Shown piece by piece: positions 36,901 through 47,320 of a DNA stretch of 64,000 nt. Both the position numbers and the translations under genes were made by a program. The stretch's first letter is position 1, and every line of letters starts with the position of its first letter. Location: positions 34,998,468-35,062,467 of the forward strand of contig LS997563.1 in assembly GCA_000469685.2 (NCBI GenBank), in the 5' to 3' direction. Below the pieces are notes generated by a model. The model worked only from the letters and a program-made list of their open reading frames with translations, had not been told where the DNA came from and did not search any database. This stretch comes from Haemonchus contortus. Lineage: Eukaryota > Nematoda > Chromadorea > Rhabditida > Trichostrongylidae.

Positions 36901-39735
36901 CAAGAGCTTCGAACTACTTTCAGGTCCTTGAAGACGACGAGTTAGTCGAAACGGGGCCTAATAAACGGTTCCATCATAACAAACCTGTACGGCAAAGCAT
37001 TCTGAAATATTATATGACATGCTCAGGTTTGAAGAAGACCGAACCTGGAAATTACACTTCAGAGCATAAGGTGAAACCCGAATGAGTTTGCATTTTGGAC
37101 GAAAATGGGTTCTGTTCCAGATAAACTCCTCTGTCAAACGGTGCACCTCATCAAAAACCACCTCGGATAGGTTTAACAGACCAACCGGATATAGCGGAGA
37201 AAATACTGGACGGTCAAAAGATAATTTCGAAAAATGCCAGTTTGGATACTGACCAGTGAGAGTCTTTCCAACCCGGCAATTAAAAAACATTCTCCCTCTT
37301 TGCAGTCATATGTACTTTCCAGCTCGGGTTTCATCGCGCTGTTTAATTCGACTTGCTTTATTAGTTGATCGATGAGTTCGATTTCAGTCGTAGTTTACTT
37401 CCTATTCGCCCTATCCAGCATCATAATGCCGCCGTACTTGTCCTTCCCACAAAGCATTAAAGGCCCAGTTCGTTGGAATTTAGGTAGGCTGTCGACACTG
37501 CACTGCTTGTAATTGTGCCATTACAACTTTCCCGGGAGACTCTGCTAACCCAGGCTTGATGAAAAAACGGATGTAGGATTGACAGAACAACACATTTCGC
37601 CTTGAATTCTCCCGATCCCTTTGGAACGACCGTTGTGGGGAGTGGGGAAATGCTCCTACATAAAATGAAACTCGAGTTAGCGAAAGTGAAAGTTCTCTAC
37701 AAATTCTGTCTTGAAGAGAAATTTACTTACCTAGAACGGGCTGCCAAATGCCATCCTTGCAAATGGTGGCTGCTGTTCCTTCTAGGTGGAATCCCACGTT
37801 GCACATTCCTTGCGCAATTGTTCCAGCAGCATATCCTCCTTCCACAGAAGGAGGAACGTAGAACAGCGTGCCGTCAACAAGGGTTAACGGGGGGCAATTT
37901 ATCTGAATTCGATGAGGTATAACTGGGCAACCTTAAGAAGTCACAGCACAAGAAAATTAAAAGAATTTCACTCTTGTTTAGCCGAGTGAAGTCTATAGCA
38001 GGAGCCTGACTGGGCGCCTACTACGATATACAGGTCCAGAGGTCAGGTCACGCTTATCATTGCTCAGAGTAACACACGAGCGCTTTTATGATTCTGTAGA
38101 GAAGGTAGACAAAGAGACGTATTCTAGAGCAAAATTTATTGAAGCGTGGGTACATACTTGAGATCTTCGCCACTTATATGGGAAAGGCTAGCGTTGTAGT
38201 AGAGCGCTTTCTTCAAAAAGGTACCTAGTGCAGTTCCTGATTTGGCTTCAAAGATGTTGTGCGAGATCTCGGTTAATAGTTCAGTTGTGCATTATCATTG
38301 CAAGTGACTACTGTTTCTTGCATATTTATATTACAGGGAATGTAGATGTAGCTTAGTAAGTGATAATGGGGAATGGGGAGGTTTGAGCCGATGCCACGCA
38401 GTATTCGACGCTTTCTTCATTAATCTTGCAAAGTATGGGACCAAAAGAAATACAGAATGCCCCTCGTTACCTTTCCGAACGAGAGAAGCGACGGATTTTG
38501 AGGAACGAATCGAATACGACTGAATCATGTAAAGGGCAAATTCTCTTCGGAGCTCACTGTCTCGAGGATTACTGGTGAGACTGTGACAATTAAGTCTGAA
38601 CATAACGTTGGGTGCAAAACGAGAAAGGCACACTTAATGACCGAAAACCATGGCGATACTAGGTCGCTTCCGCCAGGCATGGCATCCGAACCGATTGGAA
38701 TAAGGATCCTCTCATGTGTTGTCGTTTACTCTTCCTTCTGATGAAAGTTGTTTTTTCCTATGAAAAAAGTGCAACTGTGATTTCCTAGATAGCAGCAGGT
38801 TTCGCTGGCACGATCCGAGAAGAATAAACCTCAGTTGATCAGAAGATGTTTCATGGGAGGAGAAGCCATGGTACGGACGGTAGTTTCTTTTCGTGAACGT
38901 CTTCTTTAATGGTTTTCTCCGAAGAAGCTCCACTCTTCCGGTAATAGAGTCGTAATACGCCGTGCCTTTTCTACTTTCCGGCGTCAGAACCTACCGAAAC
39001 TAACCTGAACCTCGTATTCATGCAGAATAACGCCCCGATTCACGTCAGCCGGAGCACCCAGGCCTGGTTTAGTCGGCTCCAAATCCTCATTTTGCACTGC
39101 CCAGCTGACAGCCCTGGCTTGAATCCAATAGAATACGTATGAGGATTTATGGCGAGAAAGATTCATGAAGGAAGCAAGCACTATGGAAACATCAGTGAGC
39201 TCAAGAAGACAATCGCCGATGCTTGGCACCTCGTTGACCAGAGACTCATTGATAGCCTTTACTTTAACTCAGACAATCGTATTTTTGGTGTAATTCAGAG
39301 TAATAGAGGCATAGCTGAGTACTGATTACGCAACCTTTCCTCTTTGTTATCATTCAGCTGCTCCATAAATTGATTTGGTTAGTGGCTGCATCATTTCTGC
39401 ACATAGGCAAGCTGAGCGTCTCTTAAAAAAATGAAGGGGAAATTATCCATGTTTTTGAAATGGAGCTTGGTGTTGGTCTACACGCCACAGTCCGAATAGG
39501 GCACACTTTCCGTACTGAGACTTTTTCTGAAGTGCCTTGAAACGTGAGGTTTGGTGAAATTCATAGATGGCTGTATAATTATTGAACGCACGAGTTTCTA
39601 GATCATGCTTGTTGTACTGACGGCTCCCGTCATCACCCTCACTAGATACATATGGATGGAGGAATGTAGGTAGTCAAGTTAACTCACCCCGTTTGCTACT
39701 CCGACCAATACTACTAAGATGGCGACTTTCTGCAT
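30998..39735 (-). CDS. Secreted multi-sushi (CCP) domain protein
   Basis: Ten exons close in phase: 39735-39688, 37902-37731, 35647-35547, 34442-34346, 34067-34009, 33868-33727, 33668-33531, 31793-31710, 31422-31358 and 31132-30998, giving 346 aa. Exon 1 is a signal peptide (MQKVAILVVLVGVANG). It is preceded at 39741 by a TTTACAG acceptor with no upstream exon, suggesting a trans-spliced leader. About five complement-control (sushi) modules follow. The last three are clear: Cys153/172/186/198, Cys213/246/259/272 and Cys283/315/329/341, each with the G-x-W between Cys3 and Cys4 (GVWEPPIGFC, GTWIPPTLGTC, GTWTPELGAC). Modules 1 and 2 have irregular cysteines (see findings). Exon 7 could start at 33686 instead (6 aa longer). 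Exons 4 and 5 are the least certain. CCP proteins are extracellular binding proteins; the ligand is unknown. Confidence 0.75.
32256..32789. mobile_element. TTAA-flanked non-autonomous DNA element (MITE) in an intron of the sushi gene
   Basis: The left end reads TTAAAGGCACCGTTTACGAT and the right end is the reverse complement of TTAAGGCACGGTTCACGA, about 530 bp apart, each with TTAA. The same ends bound the element at 53742-54422. TTAA target sites are typical of piggyBac-like transposons; the assignment to that superfamily is an inference. No transposase is encoded. Confidence 0.6.
34790..35160 (+). pseudogene. Decayed tail of a non-LTR reverse-transcriptase ORF (RTE-like)
   Basis: Plus-strand frames give LQCYGRVLERAMNHLIKEAM, then PKEDLVKKRLSRN, and then a Lys/Arg-rich end (KKETADKKG, GSMLGKRS in shifted frames). 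This resembles the C-terminal end of nematode RTE-type elements (LRWYGHVLRR...K.GL.LEV.G.RPKGRP..RW.D.L..DL). Stops and frameshifts interrupt it. It lies in an intron of the sushi gene on the opposite strand. Assignment is tentative because only the tail is recognisable. Confidence 0.35.
35880..37010 (+). mobile_element. Penelope-like (GIY-YIG) retroelement remnant with an inverted tail copy
   Basis: The plus strand from 36168 encodes a C-terminal GIY-YIG endonuclease region: FISDKVSAEVRQCVARADLA, NIKRLLIRNRLYDRACATDN, CPFGRGGDC, VYQLQCSARDEIYIGE (the GIY and YIG positions). After a frameshift near 36440 it continues with LGKHRVEVHQGNDF, YENEIGARKILEALHIRERN and PKLNNRSECIAVTSELLPFI to a stop near 36700. 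This domain order is that of Penelope-like elements of nematodes. The reverse transcriptase is missing. The 3' segment at about 36600-37005 reappears in reverse orientation, with a deletion, at about 36050-35885, giving inverted ends. The element lies in intron 2 of the sushi gene. Confidence 0.7.
36921..36953 (+). ncRNA. Hammerhead-like RNA motif in the Penelope-like tail
   Basis: The sequence reads TTGAAGA, then a small stem CGAC/GTCG closed by GAGTTA, then GAAACG, resembling the hammerhead core CUGANGA-stem II-GAAA that is known from Penelope-like element ends. The first strand has an extra U (CUUGAAGA), and the stem competes with the GAAA strand for one G, so self-cleavage is doubtful. 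The inverted copy at 35971-35938 has the same sequence. Confidence 0.35.
38750..39310 (+). pseudogene. Tc1/Tc3-like transposase remnant
   Basis: The clear part (39005-39310, plus strand) reads LVFMQNNAPIHVSRSTQAWF, then PADSPGLNPIEYVWGFMARK and ELKKTIADAWHLVDQRLIDS and ends NRIFGVIQ. This is the catalytic end of a Tc1/Tc3-type DDE transposase: the D of DNAPIH is N here, and SPDLNPIE has G for D, so catalytic residues are lost while the final E is kept. Upstream, 38750-38990 is a frame-broken continuation. It lies in the first intron of the sushi gene, opposite strand. Confidence 0.75.
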
Positions 39736-39740
39736 GACTT

Positions 39741-41842
39741 CTGTAAATAAACATGAAGAATCGTTGAGAACCTTGAAAACCTAATTTAAAGAAGAAATGA
39801 AGAAGAACTTGACAGAGACAAGAGAAATAGAAAAGTTCAGAAGCAGTGTGGCAAATCCCGTCACTACATACATTTGTACTGCTCTGATAATCATGCACTT
39901 TTTCATAGGGATCAGCTATATCTGGTTCGTTCGTGTTCATGCCCTTTTACGGCAACTTTACGGTTGATACTTCATCTGCAGGGTCATGCGGTGGGAGCAT
40001 TGAAAGCATAAAAACGCCAGTCTATCTAAAAACCACAGGTATATCACAGTCCCATACAAGGATGTGGGGGCAAGACTGTTCATTTTAAACATCTGAGGAG
40101 AACGTCTATTCTTAAGAAAAGCTTGGAAGGAGGGTATGCCGAAGTAGCTGCAATAGGTTTACTATGAATACAATAAGTCTGCCATAAACCTCCTATACGG
40201 TACAACTCTCATTCATACAGTAAGATCCCTCAATGTATTATAAGTTCGAGGTTAGAAAATCTATCGCTATGCGTGACATTAGCCGAATCCCTTTTCAAGT
40301 CATGTTTTTTGATTTCTTTTGGAGATCGGAACCTTACTTACATTTTTTTTGCCTAATTCAGTGACACACTTGACGCAAAATACCTGTTATTTTTTGATAA
40401 ACTTCACTGTCAGATGCTGATACTCTGGCTACTAAACTTGTTTGTTTTTAAACTTTCGCTTTATTCCTTCGCATTCGGGAGGCTGGCGTTAACTGCTCCT
40501 TTGTCTCCAATATTGTTTTCTTTTTTCGCATCTTGTTAACTATTGCATGTCATCTTTTGAAAAGAATAATGAACTCTGGTAGAGGGATCCGTTTTTTCAT
40601 TAAGCCGAGTATTGCCCAATAAATCTCGCTTAACCTTACCAATCGGGATTACTTCTGACTATCCCTCGTAAATGTCTCTTTTTGATCAAATATCATAAGG
40701 ATTACGAGATTACATGAGCTACAGACTTTTGATCATGATTTCTCGTCAACAGTCATTTCACCAGGTAATCGTTAGTGTTTTGTCTAGGATTAGGAAGGAT
40801 TTCCGGATTATGGTTTCCACCATGGTCAGTACAGACCAATTAATGTCAGAGTAATGTAGTGTATGTCTATGGAAATAAAGGGCGAACTGAGAAACTAGGG
40901 CAATTATTCGTATACAAAGTGTAAACGAATCTGCTAATGGAGGAATGACTTGATTCTTGGACATGTGACTAACCGTCCCTCCCGTCAACTACTGGAACAT
41001 TAATCATCTCTACAGTACGTCTGAATTATCACACAGCCCCGCTCCTCTTTTCAGTAGTGATAAGTTGTTAAAGCAGGTGTCTCGAAACCGAGATCACTAC
41101 CTCTTATTGCGAGCACTAGTCATTCGTGTGTAGCTCTACAATAATTTGTGGTGACCAGTCGATGTTCATTACAGTGCTTTCATCCTTTCAGAGAGATTCG
41201 ATGCCAATAAACCGACCGCGAAGGGATGAGAAGTTTGTTTGTCTTGGGCGAAGCCGATCCGGAATTTGATCCCGGACCGAGCTGTAATGAAATGTCATCT
41301 CTACCATAAAAATGGCTCTCCTCTCGATTTGAGGAATCTATGCTGTACCCTTGTTGGTTCTTCACTTTACATTTTACATTCTACAAGCCTGTACCCTCAG
41401 AATGAAGGTGAAGAAGATTAAATAGTTCATTGAAAGTATCAAAATGCAGATTGAAATCCCGGTTGGACTCCCTCAGTCGCCTTATCTCTCTATATATAAA
41501 GCGGTAACTTTGTGGTCTGCTTGTACGTCAGTTTGTGCGCCCTTCCGAAAGTCTCAAGCTACGATGAAGTTTGTGAATGTCGCGATGAGGAAACTGTTAT
41601 GAAATGGGAAGTCAGCCGATACTGTTCACATTGGCCCTCTAGCAAATCGTAGGTAAGCGGTAGTGGGCATGTGGTGCACGCGTTGGTGTGCGTAGCCCAA
41701 CCGGTGAACCATAATAACCACCATAACCACAAGCTATAATACATTCTAACTAAAGTCACTGATAATCGCTCATAATCCATCATTAGTGCATTTCGGACTA
41801 GAAAAATTTATAATTTACAAGGCTCTGGGTGCTTGAGATGGA
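39741..41842. other. Intergenic region between the sushi gene start and the PYROXD1 3' end
   Basis: No coding exon is supported. The stretch 41480-41600 has a short run of TATATA and pyrimidine-rich sequence that looks like the edge of a dispersed repeat. No RNA gene was recognised. Confidence 0.35.
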
Positions 41843-44800
41843 CTAGTCAAAGTAATCTTCAATGTCAATTTGTGGATCGAGGAAGTTTTCTTCTATCCTT
41901 TCTAGATCAGTCTTGTTCAATATAAGATTCTCCATGGTTTCCTAAAAATATATAATGTAGGGACAAGAATTAGCGATAGAAAGTAAATCATAAAGAAAGG
42001 AAGAATGAGAAAGAAGTTAGCAGTACCTCGAGATCCGTTTCTCCCACAAGAACAGCACCAACCACTCGGTGATTGAACATAATGCATTGAACGAACTGAT
42101 CGTCTTCGATGATTCTGAAAAAGGCGAGATGCCAATTCGTTGAACACGATAGGCTAATCAAATCTTACTTTAGTTACTCACTAGATACTATAAACTTAAA
42201 AAGGAGTACAGCTTCTATAACTCTCCAAAACTACCAAAAAACCGTGAATAAGAATATCACAGTGGTTACTTTCAATCTACGACTTCACCAAAAACTGTCT
42301 GAACCCTTTTTTCTTAGCAGACAACGATTCCAATATCATAATTAAAAATGATCAGGAAAATTACCTTTCGATCGTGTACCATCCTTCCGGTTGCCGTTCA
42401 GCTTTGAAGTCCCCAAGAAATACCACCTTAAGACAACTTCAATCATTTGCTAATCTCTTCAAATCCTTATGCAATAATCATAGTCGAGGGCGCACAAATG
42501 ACATGAACCTTCAAGAATTTACTCGATCTATACAAAAGTTCTCTTATTGCAGCTAAACTTGGTTTTGCCTTTTTCTGGAACTTGACAAATTTTTGGATTA
42601 ACTGTTCGTGTTTCCTAAAATAATCCTTCAACGCTATGATATGAAGGAATGAGACGGCAAGATTATACTGACATTTGGACTCTCTTGGAACACTTCCAAC
42701 TGGGAAATCTGCTACCTTGTAACCAAAAAATGAAGTAGTATGAGTGAACAATTCGAAGCAGAAATCTTTGTCCACATCTCCATCCGACATCATGGATCTA
42801 GCACAATAGTCTCCCATTTGTCGCGCTTGCGTCCAGAGTCGCATCTGAATTTGACAAGCGGCAAAAATTATTAAGGACAACTCGTACACTACTTTTCCAT
42901 TATTTGCTTTTTCTTTCTATTGTCGATAACACTTGACAAAGATGAATTCAGAAAAACTTGTCTATGCGGCCAATTGGCGTAAAACTCTCGAATCTCCTTA
43001 GGAGCCAGGAACTTCTCAGTTTCACTCAGACCTAATCGAAAACTTGTAACATTATTTATAAAACTTGAAATACCTGCTTCCAATTTTCTGAAGGAGCACT
43101 CCAGGATACGCTGCACACATCGCCGCAAGCATACACTCCAGGAATAGGGGTTCGCATTGCATCATCAACAATTATTCCCCCATCTACAGAAGAAATTTGC
43201 AACTAAAAAAGAGAAATCAGAGTTAAGCAGAATAAATCATCAAACATACAGACACTTTGAACGTTAAAATCATTTCTTACTACATAATCCGCTGGCGAGA
43301 AAGTTCTGCGACGAATAGGTCATTTTGGGTTCACCTTAGAAATTCCGAACTAGTCGAATATCTTTACTATGCATAACGGGTCTGACTGTCTGTCTATCTG
43401 TATGTATGTCTGTCTCTCTCTTTGATCATTTGAACCCGAAGAAGGACCTGCACAATTCGGATGAAGTATGGGATGGGTTGGGCACAGCGGAAGACCAATC
43501 GAGCACAGCGGAGCTTCGCCCACGGGGGGCGGGACACACACAAGAAAGGGCGGTGTCTTGGGCAAAACGTCTGGTTTAGGTTTCTAACAGCCCAAACACT
43601 GGGGAAAAAATCTGTAAAAATGAAGGATGGGTCAACAAGTGAACTGAAGGAGACTCAAGCGTTCCCCTAGTGTGTAATACTTTCCACACAACTACATAGC
43701 TCGATTTAACGAATGTGCGGAGGTCAGAAGAAAAAGCAGTGAGAAAGGCCTTACGCGCACTAGGCATGCATAACTTTGGCGAATCTTCGCGCGCGATGGG
43801 CGGAGGGTGCCTTTAACTGAAGGCTATCTTCTGAAAACATGTATACTCCTGTCTAGAAACGTTCCAGAAATCGGAGAAAAGGTGGTTTGAGCTAAAGTAA
43901 GTATGGTCAAATCTATGAAATGGGCGGGTCATGCACTAAGGTGGGCGGAGTTGAGATAAAAGATTTATAACTCTGACCAAAACCGTTCTAAACGCGCGAA
44001 AAAAAGTAGTTGGATGGAACAGAAGAAATGCGACCAAGTCCTTGAGGTGAGCGGGTTTACATTAGGGCGGGGAAAATATGGAAAATTTATAACTCCGTTC
44101 AAAAACGTTCCCAAACGAGTTTAAAAAGGGAGTTAGAAGATATAAAGGGGATGTGATCAAATCCCTGACTTGGGAAGAGTTTGCATAGAGGTGGGCGGAG
44201 CTAAGACAAAAATCAATATTTTTTTTTTGAAAACGCTCTGGAATGCGGAGAAAATTGTTCGGGACAGCTAAAAAAAGGTGGCCAATTACTCCATCGGGAG
44301 AGGTCTGCGCTGAGGTGGACGGGCTATGACCAGGCACTAATAATTCTGCTAAGTTGAAATAATAATTGAATCATGCCAAGATTGTGAGAGGTTGATCATG
44401 GTATCTGCTACATATATCACGATTCGAGCAGACTGCTTATGATGGGGTGTGGCGCAGTAGGAACGAAATTGTCGCGTCGCGGACACTGCGCGCGAAGTGA
44501 GGAAGCAGAATGCAGCAGCAGGTAAGAAATATAGGAACAAAAAAACTAGTAGTAGAATCATGCCTAAAGCTAGGATAGCATTTCGATCGAGCTGTATGAA
44601 GAACGCTAGAACTGTAGCAACGGCGAAGCGAAGTCCTCGACGGCCGCATGCGGCGAATCGATTACACGAAACCGTTCCTACTGCCCGTTTCCCCTCATGA
44701 TGGGCTGATCGCTTACGCAGTGCGTCGGAATATGTGCTGCCAGAAATTCATAAGTGCTCTCCTCCTGTTTCAGAAAACACAATTTTGAGAGGAACGCCAG

Positions 44801-47320
44801 TGAGAAGCTAAGTTTAACAGGAAAGCCCGGCATAAGATGGACTATCTTACTGGCATTATTGCAGTGAATTGAAAGAAACACATTTGACCATCCTTGGGAA
44901 GTGGAGAAAAATTGATCGCCCATATATGACTATGGAGTTTGGTATTCAAATGAAAGTAGTCGTTTCCAGTAGTTAGAAATGATTGAGCTCATAAATAAAA
45001 CCAACTTTGTCACAATTATCCGTCCAAATGCTCGTGGCTGGAACTACGCCAGTAGCCCAAATTACGCAGTCGCATTGAACCTCGCACCCATTGCTGAGGG
45101 TTAACTTCAGGCCACCGTTGACATCTGCCACCTTTTGTACTTCAACATTACGAATAATTTTTAATGAACGGCCCTGAAATAATAATGTTATTACGGCATC
45201 CGTGGCAATACCTTTTTGCAACCGGGTTATGGTATACCACTGCCAGAAGTGATGTGGTAGAATGCCATGTGCATGATCACGCTCATGATCGAATTCTAAA
45301 TCGACAGTCGCCCAGTCCAAGCAAGCCTACAGCCTCCGTAATCAGTTTATCGGAACCAGATTCATTTGTTAGGATGAACCTCTGACTTGGACACCGGTCT
45401 GTCATGGGTAGACCTTTGTTTAAACCATTTACGCAATCGAAAAGCTACTACGAGTCTGAAAGGAAGTGTAGCGCGTAGAGGCATACCGGAAAAGGGACTT
45501 ATAGAGCCAAGACTTCTTCCTTTTTATTCTTTCATCATACCCGAAATGCCTAGTGCAATGACGACCCATAAGCGCCTGATAAGATAGCATACCTCAGAAC
45601 AATCTTTGAACGAAAGAGATGAAATCCAATCAGGACCAAGAGCACATCCAGCAACGTTGCGCGCAGTCCTTTGCTCACCACACTCATCAAGGCAATACCG
45701 TGGCCGTTTAAGTACACCAGCATTCTTCGCACCTTAACGGTGGCTCTACAATAAATGTACGACAAATTACATGTACAATTTTGACTGAAGAAAAGCAAGA
45801 TGCTCCTAACTCAAGGAAGTGTGGCATTTAGGGTCCCAACCGAGTACTGTCGTTTCATTTAGCATCATATTTCTTGCTACTTGGATTCTACCCACTTGTT
45901 TTTTCCACTATCCCTGGATGACTAAGCAGAGATTCCTTCTTTAACCAGTGTATTCCATTCTATCGCCTTTCTCATTGAAAGTCAAAGTACTCTATCCTAC
46001 CTGTTCTCTTATTGAAACCTCAAATATGACTAGTGCAATACACTCAGAGTGAGAACTATTCCAGGTAGAAAGAAAATCAACTCCTAATCGAAAAACACCA
46101 AAAGTTCATACCTTCCTGACGTCCAACTTCAACTCTTTCCTTGAAGAACTCCGCAATTGATGGATTGAAGAATACTGAAGAAATTGAGTCATCACGAATT
46201 ATCCACGTAACATTGACACCCTTGAGTTCAAAACTGTAAAGGTCGATGAACTGCCTTCTAAGATCCGACAACTTTATGGGCTTATGGAAGAACACCTTGC
46301 CACTTACACTACTTCTGTAGCTATACCTCCATTACCCACAACAGCCACCTGCTTTGCTCCTTCCAGACGGTGCTGCAGAAGTTCTGCTGATTCCGTATCG
46401 CGGATAGTCAGAACCTTCAAAAAAGCTTTTCAGAAAACTTAGACGTCTGTCACCAGAAAATTTTACAAATATAAGAGTCGGATTCACCGATCCCTTTCAT
46501 GAAAGCAAAGTACAAACAGATTAATGAATGAGTAGTTCATCCAGTATCAAACTATTCCTACCCCTTGCCCCACCTTCAATTTTCTCGACCTACTATGCTC
46601 AATGGAGACATGTTCAAGGAAAACAACACTGACGGTCGAATATCTATGGATGTGTGTTACCATTTATAACAATGAGCACAAGAACAGAGAAAAACCGAAT
46701 AGCTCACTTTATCATTTGAAAATGGCGTACTTGGCAGTGCACCAGTGGCTATACACAACCGGTCATACTTCACCGAGTCGCTTCTATCACTGAGGAACAA
46801 CTCCTGAAATGAAATAAACTGTTGAGATCCCTTTACAGAAACAGAATGAATTTGAACAGAAGGCTATGGGGATGACCAGCATAGATGCAAAGCAATACAA
46901 ATTATGTATTGAAAACGCGAGGAAACTTTTAACTCTCTCGTTTCTCAACAGCTCAGCTACAATTTTAACTTCCCGCAATAATATATTCAGCCCTACATAC
47001 CTTAGTTTTGTAGTTCCAACCAACTACTTCCGCTTGTATAAAAAGTAAACGTGGGTCGTCTGACACCATGTCATCTTCATTGACATCGAACTGCTCGGTG
47101 TATTGCCCAACCTAGAAAGAATGCTGGTCAAAAACGGGGCCGAAGCGCTACAAAATGGTAGAGCAATCCTGGAAGGACTCACCATCCTCCATTGCGATAC
47201 CGTTTTCACTCGTTTACTAGCAGAGATCAAGATGATGTTATCGGAGCTATGAAGGGATACAAGGAGTTGTCGTAAACAACTCACACCGGCGATTCCACCA
47301 CCAACTATCACGTAGATCAT
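41843..47320 (-). CDS. pyroxd1: PYROXD1-type pyridine nucleotide-disulfide oxidoreductase
   Basis: Twelve exons close in phase: 47320-47183, 47111-47001, 46803-46708, 46414-46308, 46233-46112, 45732-45593, 45173-45006, 43202-43074, 42844-42716, 42426-42365, 42114-42027 and 41941-41843, giving 462 aa (human PYROXD1 about 500). The FAD Rossmann motif VGGGIAG is at residues 6-12, the second nucleotide-binding motif VGNGGIA at 141-147, an ATG motif at 278-280 and the FAD-contacting CGD at 320-322. Family-specific segments are [23 protein letters not shown] (338-348), VGETDLE and the C-terminus [11 protein letters not shown]. The protein is a cytosolic/nuclear flavin reductase; in mammals it protects tRNA ligase RTCB from oxidation. 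A TTTCCAG acceptor 7 bases before the ATG, with no upstream exon, suggests trans-splicing. Intron 7 is long and repeat-filled. Confidence 0.93.
43840..44345. repeat. Four-unit degenerate tandem array, period about 122-130 bp
   Basis: Units begin near 43857, 43980, 44101 and 44231 with variants of AAACGTTCC (AAACGTTCCAG, AACCGTTCTAA, AAACGTTCCCA, AAACGCTCTGG). Each contains a downstream GGTGGGCGGAG or GGCGGG box and an ATTTATAACTC-like box. Upstream in the same intron (43385-43425) is a TCTG/TATG-rich simple repeat. The array lies in intron 7 of the PYROXD1 gene. Confidence 0.65.

Noticed and set aside
36958..37290. 110-codon minus-strand ORF as a gene
   Set aside because: Its end lies inside the Penelope-like tail, it has no splice partner, and its product matches no family I know.
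41200..41300. GATCCCGG-containing stretch as a tRNA B box
   Set aside because: No cloverleaf could be drawn around it.
42467..42715. Continuation of the frame past 42716 ([16 protein letters not shown]...) as coding
   Set aside because: A GTAGCA donor at 42715 and the exon starting [10 protein letters not shown] at 42426 continue the PYROXD1 family sequence; the intervening frame is just an open intron.
44430..44530. Possible tRNA-derived SINE (GGTGTGGCGCAGTAGG with CpG-rich sequence)
   Set aside because: An A-box-like start is visible, but no B box or acceptor-stem pairing could be found, so no RNA gene or SINE is called.
45194..45320. Minus-strand reading [20 protein letters not shown] as an extra pyroxd1 exon
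   Set aside because: Its acceptor and donor give wrong phases, and skipping it aligns exon 6 to exon 7 with the human protein at equal length, so it is intron.
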